A stretch of 24,995 nt of DNA from Candidatus Bipolaricaulota bacterium. Lineage in GTDB: Bacteria > Bipolaricaulota > Bipolaricaulia > Bipolaricaulales > Bipolaricaulaceae. The position numbers were made by a program, and so were the translations under genes. The stretch is from the NCBI GenBank assembly GCA_021159405.1, contig JAGGRX010000106.1, positions 1 through 24,995 on the forward strand. Direction: 5' to 3'. Positions 16,533 to 23,159 of this stretch are shown in pieces; positions within the stretch are counted from its first letter, which is position 1; each line of letters begins with the position of its first letter. Under the pieces are notes generated by a model. It saw only the letters and a program-made list of their open reading frames with translations. It was not told the origin of the DNA and made no database searches.

Positions 16533-16559
16533 TTAGCACTCACCACCCTTAGCTGCTAA
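16533..16559 (-). promoter_or_regulatory. CIRCE operator (HrcA binding site)
   Basis: Plus-strand TTAGCACTC (16533-16541) is a perfect consensus half-site, followed by a nine-base spacer and AGCTGCTAA (16551-16559), which matches six of nine consensus bases. It directly abuts the hrcA ATG and covers the predicted transcription start. The spacer encodes the AAGGGTGGTGAG ribosome-binding site of hrcA. One degenerate arm suggests weaker repression than at a perfect CIRCE. Confidence 0.85.
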
Positions 16560-16606
16560 TAATGATAGGGGAGGCCTGCTTGGGCGTCAAGCTGAAGGGT
16601 GGTGAG
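16539..16606 (-). repeat. Imperfect inverted repeat spanning the hrcA promoter
   Basis: CTCACCACCCTTAGCT (16539-16554) is the reverse complement of AGCTGAAGGGTGGTGAG (16590-16606), apart from one extra base. The arms flank the -10 box and spacer of the hrcA promoter, and one arm contains the hrcA ribosome-binding site. In RNA reading through from secA, the arms could pair and hide that site. Confidence 0.6.
16562..16590 (-). promoter_or_regulatory. Sigma-70 promoter of the hrcA-grpE-dnaK-dnaJ operon
   Basis: On the minus strand TTGACG (16590-16585) and TATCAT (16567-16562) are separated by exactly 17 bases. The start of transcription is expected near 16555, inside the CIRCE element, giving a leader of about 23 bases. 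The fit to consensus is strong and the operator position explains repression. Confidence 0.85.
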
Positions 16607-16651
16607 CTTTGACGTGCCGTCAGGTGAGATCTTTTTGAACGGGGGCTGGGG

Positions 16652-19423
16652 TTACTTGTTGCGGCCGCAGCAGTATTTGTACTTCTTCCCGGAGCCGCAG
16701 GGGCAGGGGTCGTTTCTCCCCACCTTGGCCTTCACCTTGACCTTGGACTTGGAGCCTTCCTTTTTTGGTGGGGATGGCTTCTTTGCCCTCTTCCCGACCC
16801 CCACCGGGGCCGCCTCCGGGGGCGGTGCGGCTTTCACGGAAAGTTTTGGGGAAAGCAGAAATTGGAGGGCCTCCTCCTCTGCCCGGAGGAGCATCTCCTG
16901 GAACAGCCGGTGTGCCTCCCGCTTGAACTCCACCAAGGGGTCCCGGCCGCCGTAGGCCCGCCAGCCGATCACCTCTTTTAGGTCATCGAGCTCAAGGAGA
17001 TGCTGGCGCCAGCTTTCGTCCACCACCCTGAGGAGCACCAGCCGGGCCACGATGGGGAAATGGGGGGAAAGCCGCTCCCGCTGCCGGTGGAGTTGGGCCT
17101 GCAGGGTCTCCTTCACCTTTTCCACCAGCCCTTCCCACCTTTCGGCCTGGGAGAGCTCCTCCACGCCGGGGGCGGGCTCGGAAAGGCGGGCCAGGGCCTT
17201 GGCCAGGCCCGGAAGGTCCCAGGCCTCGGGGGTGCTGCCGGGTGGGGCGTATCTTTCGGTGAGAAGTTCGGCGTACTCTTCGATCATCTCGGACAGGTAC
17301 CCCATTAGCCCTTCCACGTCGGGGGGCTTGCCCTCTGCCGGAAGGAGGAACCTTTCCCTCAGCGCGTAGATGGCCTCCCGCTGCTTGGCCATAACCTCGT
17401 CGTATTCAAGCAGCCGTTTTCGGATCTCGAAGTTACGTTCCTCCACCCGCTTTTGCGCCCGGCGGATGGCCCGGGTGAGGAGGTCGTGGGTGATGGGCTC
17501 CCCCTCCTTCACCCCCAGGCGGTCCATGAGCTCTCCGATGCGTTCCCCGCCGAACACCCGCAAAAGGTCGTCCTCCAGGGACATGAAAAACTGAGCTGAG
17601 CCTGGGTCGCCCTGGCGCCCTGCCCGGCCGGCCAGCTGGTCGTCTATCCGCCGCGCCTCATGGCGCTGACAGCCGATCACATGCAAACCCCCCTCATAAA
17701 GCCCGTCCTTCCACTCCTCGGGACGGAAGGGACGCCCGGTCTCCTGACACCACTTCTTGATCTGCGCCAGGCACCTTTTGGCGTAGGGGGAGTTAGGCTC
17801 CGCCTTGCGCACGATCTTGGCGCGTTCCTCTTCGGCCTCTTTTTTGTACTTTTCCAGGAGTTCTTTGTACTTCTCTGGTTCCTCCTTGGGATCGGCCTCC
17901 TGGCGGGCGCGGAACTCCGGGTTCCCCCCGAGCAGGATGTCGGTGCCCCGGCCGGCCATGTTGGTGGCGATGGTGATCGCCCCGAGCCTCCCTGCCTGGG
18001 CCACGATCTGGGCCTCCCGCTCGTGGTGCTTGGCGTTCAATACCTGGTGAGGGAGCTTCCTCCGCTTGAGGAGCTTTGAGAGCTGCTCGGAGTCCTCGAT
18101 GGAGGTGGTGCCGATGAGGACCGGCCGGCCTTCCTTGTGGAGCCGGGCCACCTCGTCGGCCACCGCCTCGAACTTGGCCTTCTTCGTGCGGTAGATCACA
18201 TCCGGGAGCTGCTGCCGGATCAGGGGGCGGTTGGTGGGGATCTGGACCACGTCCAGCCCGTAGATCTCCTTGAACTCGGTTTCCTCTGTCTTGGCGGTGC
18301 CCGTCATCCCCGCCAGGCCCTTGTACAGGCGGAAGTAGTGCTGCAAGGTGATCTGGGCCAGGGTCTGGGACTCCCGCTGGATGGTGAGGCCCTCTTTGGC
18401 CTCGATGGCCTGGTGCAGGCCCCCGGAATAGCGGCGGTCGGGCATGAGGCGGCCGGTGAACTCGTCCACGATGATCACCCGCCCGTCCTTTACGATGTAA
18501 TCCCGATCGCGTTTGAAGAACACGCGCGCCCGGAGGGCGGTCTCAAGGTGGTGCAGGGCCAGGGTGGCCCGGGGGTCGAACAAGTTTTCGAACTTCAGGA
18601 TCTTTTCGGCCTTGGCGATCCCCTGGTCGGTAAGGGTGAGGCGGCGGTGCTCCTCGTCCACCTCGAAGTCTTCCCCTTCCTTGAAAAGCCTAGCGATCCT
18701 GGCGAACTCCTTGAACATGCGGGCCGTCTCTTTGGTGGGTCCTGAGATGATGAGAGGGGTCCTGGCCTCGTCGATTAAGATGTAGTCGATTTCATCTATG
18801 ATGGCGTAGTCCAAAGGGCCTTGGACCTTCTGGTCCTCCGAGACCACCATGTGGTCCCTGAGGTAGTCGAAGCCGAACTGGGCGTTGGTGCCGTAGGTGA
18901 TATCACATTGGTAGGCGGCCTTTCTCTCCTCGGGTGGCATCCCCTCTTGGATAAGGCCCACCTTGAGGCCCAAGAACTCGTAGACCGGCCCCATCCAGTG
19001 GCGGTCTCGCCGGGCCAGGTAATCGTTCACCGTGACCACGTGGACCTTGCCCACCAGGGCGTTGAGGTAGGCGGGCATGGTGGCCACCAGGGTCTTCCCC
19101 TCCCCGGTCTTCATCTCGGCGATGCGCCGCTGGTGGAGGACGATGCCGCCCAAAACCTGGACGTCGTAGGGGTAAAGGCCGATGGTCCTTTTCGCCGCCT
19201 CCCTGACCACGGCGAACGCTTCTGGGAGAAGGTCGTCCAGCGTCTCCCCTTCGGCCAGGCGGGCCTTGAACTCGTCGGTTTTGGCAGCGAGCTCGGCGTC
19301 GGAGGCGCCTTTGACCTTCTCCGACCAGGCGTTGACCTCCTCCACCAGGGGCAGGAGCTTTTTCAGTTTTTGCTCGTTGGTCTGGCCGAACACGAAGTCC
19401 AGGGCTTGCTTAAACGACACCAT
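16652..19423 (-). CDS. secA: Protein translocase ATPase SecA
   Basis: The 923-residue motor pushes preproteins through SecYEG. The DEAD-type motor has Walker A MKTGEGKTLVA, the Walker B region IDEIDYILIDEART, MTGTAKTE and the second motor domain motif NMAGRGTDI. The preprotein cross-linking and helical scaffold regions lie between and after. The C terminus carries a basic linker and the zinc motif CPCGSGKKYKYCC (CxCx8CC), which binds SecB or ribosomes in relatives. ATG 19423 has no Shine-Dalgarno, but a consensus-like promoter places the transcription start at or within a few bases of the ATG. A GTG codon directly follows as an alternative start. The Mut7-C gene lies upstream on the same strand, and hrcA downstream. 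Confidence 0.97.
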   Translation of the reverse strand: MVSFKQALDFVFGQTNEQKLKKLLPLVEEVNAWSEKVKGASDAELAAKTDEFKARLAEGETLDDLLPEAFAVVREAAKRTIGLYPYDVQVLGGIVLHQRRIAEMKTGEGKTLVATMPAYLNALVGKVHVVTVNDYLARRDRHWMGPVYEFLGLKVGLIQEGMPPEERKAAYQCDITYGTNAQFGFDYLRDHMVVSEDQKVQGPLDYAIIDEIDYILIDEARTPLIISGPTKETARMFKEFARIARLFKEGEDFEVDEEHRRLTLTDQGIAKAEKILKFENLFDPRATLALHHLETALRARVFFKRDRDYIVKDGRVIIVDEFTGRLMPDRRYSGGLHQAIEAKEGLTIQRESQTLAQITLQHYFRLYKGLAGMTGTAKTEETEFKEIYGLDVVQIPTNRPLIRQQLPDVIYRTKKAKFEAVADEVARLHKEGRPVLIGTTSIEDSEQLSKLLKRRKLPHQVLNAKHHEREAQIVAQAGRLGAITIATNMAGRGTDILLGGNPEFRARQEADPKEEPEKYKELLEKYKKEAEEERAKIVRKAEPNSPYAKRCLAQIKKWCQETGRPFRPEEWKDGLYEGGLHVIGCQRHEARRIDDQLAGRAGRQGDPGSAQFFMSLEDDLLRVFGGERIGELMDRLGVKEGEPITHDLLTRAIRRAQKRVEERNFEIRKRLLEYDEVMAKQREAIYALRERFLLPAEGKPPDVEGLMGYLSEMIEEYAELLTERYAPPGSTPEAWDLPGLAKALARLSEPAPGVEELSQAERWEGLVEKVKETLQAQLHRQRERLSPHFPIVARLVLLRVVDESWRQHLLELDDLKEVIGWRAYGGRDPLVEFKREAHRLFQEMLLRAEEEALQFLLSPKLSVKAAPPPEAAPVGVGKRAKKPSPPKKEGSKSKVKVKAKVGRNDPCPCGSGKKYKYCCGRNK

Positions 19424-19431
19424 GACAAACG

Positions 19432-19460
19432 ACTATACGACTCAGATCCGGGACCTGCAA
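19432..19460 (-). promoter_or_regulatory. Promoter of secA, probably giving a leaderless mRNA
   Basis: On the minus strand TTGCAG (19460-19455) and TATAGT (19437-19432) are separated by 17 bases. Only eight bases lie between the -10 box and the secA ATG, so transcription should begin at or a few bases before the start codon. This agrees with the lack of a ribosome-binding site. Confidence 0.65.
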
Positions 19461-19478
19461 CGTCCCCCTTGATCTGGT

Positions 19479-20249
19479 CTATCTGCGGCTTTCGGCTGAG
19501 CCCTCCGTTAGGGGGGAAAGGACTTCCGAGATCAGGTGCCTGAGGTGCCGGCAGTGGGTGCCGCGCCAGTAGAGCTTGCCGCAGCGCTGACACATCACGT
19601 ACTCCTCAAGCCAGGCCGCGGTGCGCGGGGGGATGCGATCTAGCACGTCCTCCTTTTTAACCCGGACCAGAAGGCCGCCACACTCAAGGCAGCGGCTGAA
19701 CGGTCGGATCAGGCCTAAAAGGTCGAAGCGGCGGATGACCTCTCTTGCCTGCTCCACCGGTCGGTCGGCACGCACCCAGTAGCCGTGGGTGAGGGCGCCG
19801 TGCTTGAGAAGCTGGCGATCACGGGTGAGGAGGATCCGCCCTTCTTTCACCGAGATTTCGACGAGCTTGCGATCTTCGGCGTCGGGGTCAAACCTCACGT
19901 CGAAGCCCAAAAGGCGCAGGATGCGAGCGAGCTTCCTCAAATGGACGTCGGCCACGAAGGCAGGATGCCTGAGGGGGCTCGGCCTGAGTCTGGTGAGGGG
20001 GGAGATGTCCAGGGACTCGAACATCGGATACACGGCTACCCGATCGCCGTCCTGTAGCCTAAAGGAGAAGGGCACCGACTCGCCGTTCACCAAGATCAGG
20101 TCCACCTCAACATGCGGGACCCCCAACGCCTCGATGGCGTCCTTCACCGCCGGGCTCCCCAGGAACCTGTAGGTGAACTCCCGTCCCCGCCGCTCCGGCG
20201 GCAAAAAATCGTTGAGCTCAGCATAGAATCGAAACGTGGCCTCGGACAC
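19479..20249 (-). CDS. Ubiquitin-like / Mut7-C RNase domain protein
   Basis: The 256-residue protein has an N-terminal ubiquitin-like (ThiS/MoaD-type) domain at about 1-80, ending in the VNGESVPFSFRLQDGDRVAVYP strands. A Mut7-C domain follows at about 95-240, the PIN-like fold of predicted RNases. Acidic residues typical of that fold are visible: Asp101 (FVADVHL), Asp126 (AEDRKL) and Asp144 (LTRDRQLL). A zinc ribbon is formed by CLEC (187-190) and CQRC (220-223). This two-domain layout is a known family, but its function is unproven; an RNA-cleaving or tRNA-related role is inferred. GTG 20249 has no close ribosome-binding site (AAGGAGG is 16 bases away), while a TAAAAT box lies eight bases upstream, so the message may be leaderless. 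Confidence 0.85.
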   Translation of the reverse strand: MSEATFRFYAELNDFLPPERRGREFTYRFLGSPAVKDAIEALGVPHVEVDLILVNGESVPFSFRLQDGDRVAVYPMFESLDISPLTRLRPSPLRHPAFVADVHLRKLARILRLLGFDVRFDPDAEDRKLVEISVKEGRILLTRDRQLLKHGALTHGYWVRADRPVEQAREVIRRFDLLGLIRPFSRCLECGGLLVRVKKEDVLDRIPPRTAAWLEEYVMCQRCGKLYWRGTHCRHLRHLISEVLSPLTEGSAESRR

Positions 20250-20257
20250 GCTACCGA

Positions 20258-20263
20258 ATTTTA
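20258..20263 (-). promoter_or_regulatory. Possible -10 box of the Mut7-C gene
   Basis: Minus-strand TAAAAT lies eight bases before the GTG start, the same spacing as at secA. I do not find a convincing -35 box at 16-18 bases, so this is a weak call supported mainly by the shared spacing. Confidence 0.35.
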
Positions 20264-20283
20264 GCCCTCCTTCCCCCCTATGG

Positions 20284-20289
20284 TAGAAT
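20284..20289 (+). promoter_or_regulatory. Possible -10 box upstream of the GMP-PGI/PMI gene
   Basis: TAGAAT at 20284-20289 would start transcription near 20296, about 19 bases before a small upstream ORF. The -35 region is poor. It is divergent from the Mut7-C gene promoter. Confidence 0.3.
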
Positions 20290-20314
20290 GTCCTTGGTTT
20301 GAGAGGACAGAATT

Positions 20315-20362
20315 GTGAGCGCTTTACGGGGTCTCCAAAAATTCGAAGAATTTTTGGGGTGA
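20315..20362 (+). CDS. Putative 15-codon leader ORF
   Basis: GTG AGC GCT through to TGA encodes MSALRGLQKFEEFLG. AGAGGA at 20302-20307 provides a ribosome-binding site with seven-base spacing. Its second half is the palindrome at 20335-20357, and its stop lies five bases before the AGGAGG of the next gene. Translation of this ORF would melt the hairpin. No homology is claimed; the evidence is position and signal only. Confidence 0.3.
   Translation: MSALRGLQKFEEFLG
20335..20357 (+). promoter_or_regulatory. Perfect palindrome in the leader of the GMP-PGI/PMI gene
   Basis: CCAAAAATTC (20335-20344) and GAATTTTTGG (20348-20357) are perfect ten-base arms around GAA; a G-U and a C-G pair can extend the stem. 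The AT-rich composition is unusual for the window. It could be a regulator's operator or an RNA hairpin controlling the downstream ribosome-binding site at 20368-20373. Confidence 0.6.
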
Positions 20363-20379
20363 AATATAGGAGGTGACAA

Positions 20380-22464
20380 GTGAGCGTTTACGGGGTGATC
20401 ATGGCTGGGGGGAAGGGGGAGAGGCTGTGGCCGGCCTCCACCCCGGCCCGGCCCAAACCGTTTCTCCCGCTGGGGGGAGAAGGGAAGAGCCTCATCCAGG
20501 CAACCTACGACCGCGTGCTGCCCCTGACCGGCCGGGAGCGGCTTTACGTGGTCACGAACGCGACGCTTGCCCCACGGGTCAAGGCTACGCTGGGGCTGGC
20601 GGATTCTCAGATTCTGGTTGAACCCCAGGGCCGCAACACCGCCCCGGCCATCGGCCTTGCGGCGCTTGCAGTCTCCCTCGCCGATCCCGAGGGGGTCATG
20701 ATCGTCCTCCCGGCGGACCACCTGATAGAGGACGAAGAAAGCTTTCGCAGGGCACTTGAGGCGGCAGTCGAAGCGGCACAGGAAGGGCATCTTGTCACCC
20801 TGGGGATCGAGCCAAGCTGCCCTGCCACCGGCTACGGCTACATCCAGCGGGGGAAGCTTTTCGGTTCCTCCCACGGTCACGATATATTCAAGGTGAAAAG
20901 GTTCACGGAAAAGCCGGATGAAGACACCGCGCGGCGTTTCCTGTCCGAAGGGGGTTACTACTGGAACTCGGGGATCTTCGTCTGGCGGGCCGCCCGGATC
21001 CTGGAGGAGATAGACCGGTTTTTGCCCAAACTCTCCCAGGCCCTCAAGGGGCTGGCCGGGCTGTGGGGAAGGCCCGGCTGGGAGGCCGCCTTGAGGAAGT
21101 CCTGGCAGGAGGTGGAGGCCATCTCCATCGACTACGGGGTGATGGAGAGGGCCGAGGATGTGGTGGTGGTCCCCGCGAGCTTCGGCTGGCATGACCTGGG
21201 GGACTGGCAGGCGGTGTGGGAGGTGCTTCCCAAGGACGGGACTGGCGTGGCCGCGCGGGGGGAACATCTGGGGGTGGACACTGCTCGGGCCCTGATCTGG
21301 GCGCGGCCCGGAAAGACCGTGGCCACCTTGGGGGTATCGGATGTGGCCATCGTGGACACCCAGGAGGCGCTCCTTGTGGCGGACATGAAAAGGAGCCAAA
21401 AGGTGCGGGAGCTCGCCCAGCAGGCACGGCCAGCCCCTCCAAAGTGGGAGAAGCTCCTTGAGCTTGATACCTCGGGGATGCTGGAGGTGGTGGCTAGCTT
21501 CCCGGATCAGTGCCGCAAGGGCCTCGAGCTGGGGGAGGAGGCGGACGTTCCACCGGAGCTTTCCGGTTTTTCCCGGGTGCTGTGCGTGGGGATGGGGGGC
21601 TCCGGGATCACCGGCGACCTTTTGGGCAGGCTCCTTTCCGTTCCCGTCATCTCCTGCCGGGGTTACCGGGTGCCCAGTTACATCGGTGAGGAGACGCTCC
21701 TGGTTGGGGTGAGCTACTCCGGGAACACCGAGGAGACCTTGTCGGCCTTCGAGGAGGGGCTTTCCCGCACCCGGCGGGCCCTTGCCATCTCCTCGGGAGG
21801 GAAGCTAAGGGAGCTTTGTGCCAGCCGGAAGATCCCCTGGATCGGGATCCCGGGGGGCTACCAGCCTCGGGCGGCGCTGGGGTACCTCCTTTTCACCTTG
21901 CTCTCCGTGCTGCGCCGGCTTGGCGCCGCCCACCTGGAGCTGGAGGAGGCACTGGAGGTGCTCGCCGGGCAGGCCAAGGCCCTGGGGCCCGCCAGCCCCG
22001 GAAACCGGGCCCAGGCCATCGCCCAGGCCCTGGTCGGGGGGGTGCCCCTGATCTATGGGACCAGCGGGAACACCGGCCCGGTGGCATTCCGCTGGAAGAC
22101 CCAGATCAACGAAAACGCAAAGCAGCCCGCCTTCTGGGCCGAACTGCCGGAGCTTTGCCACAACGAGATCGTGGGCTGGGAGCTGGCCGAGCGGGTCCTG
22201 CCCGAAGGGCGGGTGGTGTTCCTCCGGACCGGACATGATCATCCCAGGGTCCAGGCCAGGATCGAGATCCTCAAGGAGGTGCTCTTAAGGCGGGGCCTTT
22301 CCTACCTGGAGGTGGAGGGGGAAGGGAAGAGCGAGGCCGCGCAGCTTTTTTCGCTCCTTTACCTTGGGGACTGGGTGAGCGTGTACCTGGCCCTGCTGAA
22401 CGGGGTGGACCCAACGCCGGTGCGTCCCATCCAGGAGCTCAAAGACCGCCTGGCGCGGCTTTGA
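20380..22464 (+). CDS. Fusion of mannose-1-phosphate guanylyltransferase and SIS-type phosphoglucose/phosphomannose isomerase
   Basis: The 694-residue protein joins two enzymes. Residues 1 to about 345 are a nucleotidyltransferase of the mannose-1-phosphate guanylyltransferase family: GGKGERLWPAS with RPKPF (Lys26), ADH at 112-114, FTEKPD and YYWNSGIF near 193-200. It would make GDP-mannose from mannose-1-phosphate and GTP. Residues from about 355 to the end form a bifunctional phosphoglucose/phosphomannose isomerase with SIS folds: GMGGSGI (404-410), SYSGNTEETL (445-454), the catalytic-region CHNEIVGW (His594, Glu596) and the final Lys688 in ELKDRL. Better-known GDP-mannose fusions carry a cupin-type isomerase instead. 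GTG 20380 follows AGGAGG by six bases. A phosphomannomutase would be needed between the two reactions and is not seen here. Confidence 0.9.
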   Translation: MSVYGVIMAGGKGERLWPASTPARPKPFLPLGGEGKSLIQATYDRVLPLTGRERLYVVTNATLAPRVKATLGLADSQILVEPQGRNTAPAIGLAALAVSLADPEGVMIVLPADHLIEDEESFRRALEAAVEAAQEGHLVTLGIEPSCPATGYGYIQRGKLFGSSHGHDIFKVKRFTEKPDEDTARRFLSEGGYYWNSGIFVWRAARILEEIDRFLPKLSQALKGLAGLWGRPGWEAALRKSWQEVEAISIDYGVMERAEDVVVVPASFGWHDLGDWQAVWEVLPKDGTGVAARGEHLGVDTARALIWARPGKTVATLGVSDVAIVDTQEALLVADMKRSQKVRELAQQARPAPPKWEKLLELDTSGMLEVVASFPDQCRKGLELGEEADVPPELSGFSRVLCVGMGGSGITGDLLGRLLSVPVISCRGYRVPSYIGEETLLVGVSYSGNTEETLSAFEEGLSRTRRALAISSGGKLRELCASRKIPWIGIPGGYQPRAALGYLLFTLLSVLRRLGAAHLELEEALEVLAGQAKALGPASPGNRAQAIAQALVGGVPLIYGTSGNTGPVAFRWKTQINENAKQPAFWAELPELCHNEIVGWELAERVLPEGRVVFLRTGHDHPRVQARIEILKEVLLRRGLSYLEVEGEGKSEAAQLFSLLYLGDWVSVYLALLNGVDPTPVRPIQELKDRLARL

Positions 22465-22474
22465 GGAGAAGAGG

Positions 22475-22864
22475 ATGAGGGAAGAGACGGCTGGCTGGTG
22501 GGAGCAAGGGCGGCACGATCTGGCTGCAGCCCGGGCCATGTTCAAAGAGGGGATTTACTATGCTGCCGCCTTCCTCTCCCACCAGGCGGCGGAGAAGGCT
22601 CTCAAGGCCTTGCTGATCGAAAGGAGGCGGGAGCTGCCCCCTAAGACACATAACCTCCTGGTCCTGGGGCGCCTGGCCGAGGCCCCGGAGGGGATCATGA
22701 GCGCCCTGCGCCTTTTGAACCCAGAATACGTGGCCTCCCGCTATCCCGATGCCGCCAACGGGATCCCCGCGGAAAACTACGATGCCGAAAAGACGGAGAG
22801 GATCATTGCCGCGGCGGAAGAGGTCCACAAATGGGTCACCTCGGCGTTCGGGAGAAAAAGCTAA
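22475..22864 (+). CDS. HEPN domain protein of a HEPN/MNT pair
   Basis: The 129-residue, mostly helical protein matches HEPN proteins: FLSHQAAEKALKALL, then KTHNLLVL and the late YPDAANGIPAENYDAEKTERII segment. HEPN partners of minimal nucleotidyltransferases act as RNases in toxin-antitoxin modules, or as their helper subunits. An Rx6H arrangement is present (Arg52, His59), compatible with the HEPN RNase motif but not proof of activity. ATG 22475 lies ten bases after the preceding stop, with GAGGAGAAGAGG upstream. Its end overlaps the nucleotidyltransferase gene by 34 bases, as in many such pairs. Confidence 0.85.
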   Translation: MREETAGWWEQGRHDLAAARAMFKEGIYYAAAFLSHQAAEKALKALLIERRRELPPKTHNLLVLGRLAEAPEGIMSALRLLNPEYVASRYPDAANGIPAENYDAEKTERIIAAAEEVHKWVTSAFGRKS

Positions 22865-23157
22865 AGGCCTTCTTGGCTCGGGTGAACCAGCGGTTCCCCC
22901 TGGAGAGGGCGATCCTGTTCGGCTCCCGGGCTCGGGGGGATGAGCTGAAAAGCTCAGATTATGACCTGATCCTGGTTTCCCCAGCCTTCCTCGGCCTTGA
23001 TTTCTCCCAGCGCATCGGGGAGGTGCTGAGGCTGTGGGACCTGGAGGTGGGCGTTGAGCCCCTGTGTTACACCCCGGAGGAGTTTGAGGAAAAGAGCCGG
23101 AAGATCACCGTGGTGGCTGAATCCCTGAGGCAGGGGCGGCAGGTTTGGCCGGACTAG
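22831..23157 (+). CDS. Minimal nucleotidyltransferase (MNT) partner of the HEPN protein
   Basis: The 108-residue protein is a small DNA polymerase beta-type nucleotidyltransferase. The GSx10DxD motif is intact: Gly31-Ser32, then Asp43 and Asp45 in SSDYDLIL. A candidate third acidic residue is Glu76 in VGVEPL. In characterised HEPN/MNT modules the MNT adenylylates the HEPN toxin and neutralises it; that role is inferred here from the pairing. GAGGT lies a few bases before ATG 22831. The stop is two bases before the next gene's start, so the pair is embedded in a larger operon. Confidence 0.88.
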   Translation: MGHLGVREKKLKAFLARVNQRFPLERAILFGSRARGDELKSSDYDLILVSPAFLGLDFSQRIGEVLRLWDLEVGVEPLCYTPEEFEEKSRKITVVAESLRQGRQVWPD

Positions 23158-23159
23158 TC

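Larger units (their letters stand above)
20315..20396 (+). repeat. Direct repeat of the GMP-PGI/PMI start region
   Basis: GTGAGCGCTTTACGGGGT (20315-20332) recurs as GTGAGCGTTTACGGGGT (20380-20396), differing by one base insertion. The sequence before each copy is also similar (GAGGACA versus GAGGTGACA). The second copy is the real gene start; the first opens the leader ORF. Confidence 0.7.

Noticed and set aside
16599..16955. Plus-strand frame beginning GTG AGC TTT with AAGGGTG upstream, opposite the secA C terminus
   Set aside because: The apparent ribosome-binding site is the arm of the hrcA inverted repeat, and the product is the reverse of the SecA zinc tail and linker.
19411..19461. A 16-codon TTG-started frame with AAGGGGG upstream, overlapping the secA start, considered as a SecM-like leader
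   Set aside because: It overlaps the promoter of secA, is too short for an arrest peptide with a signal sequence, and would exist only in read-through RNA.
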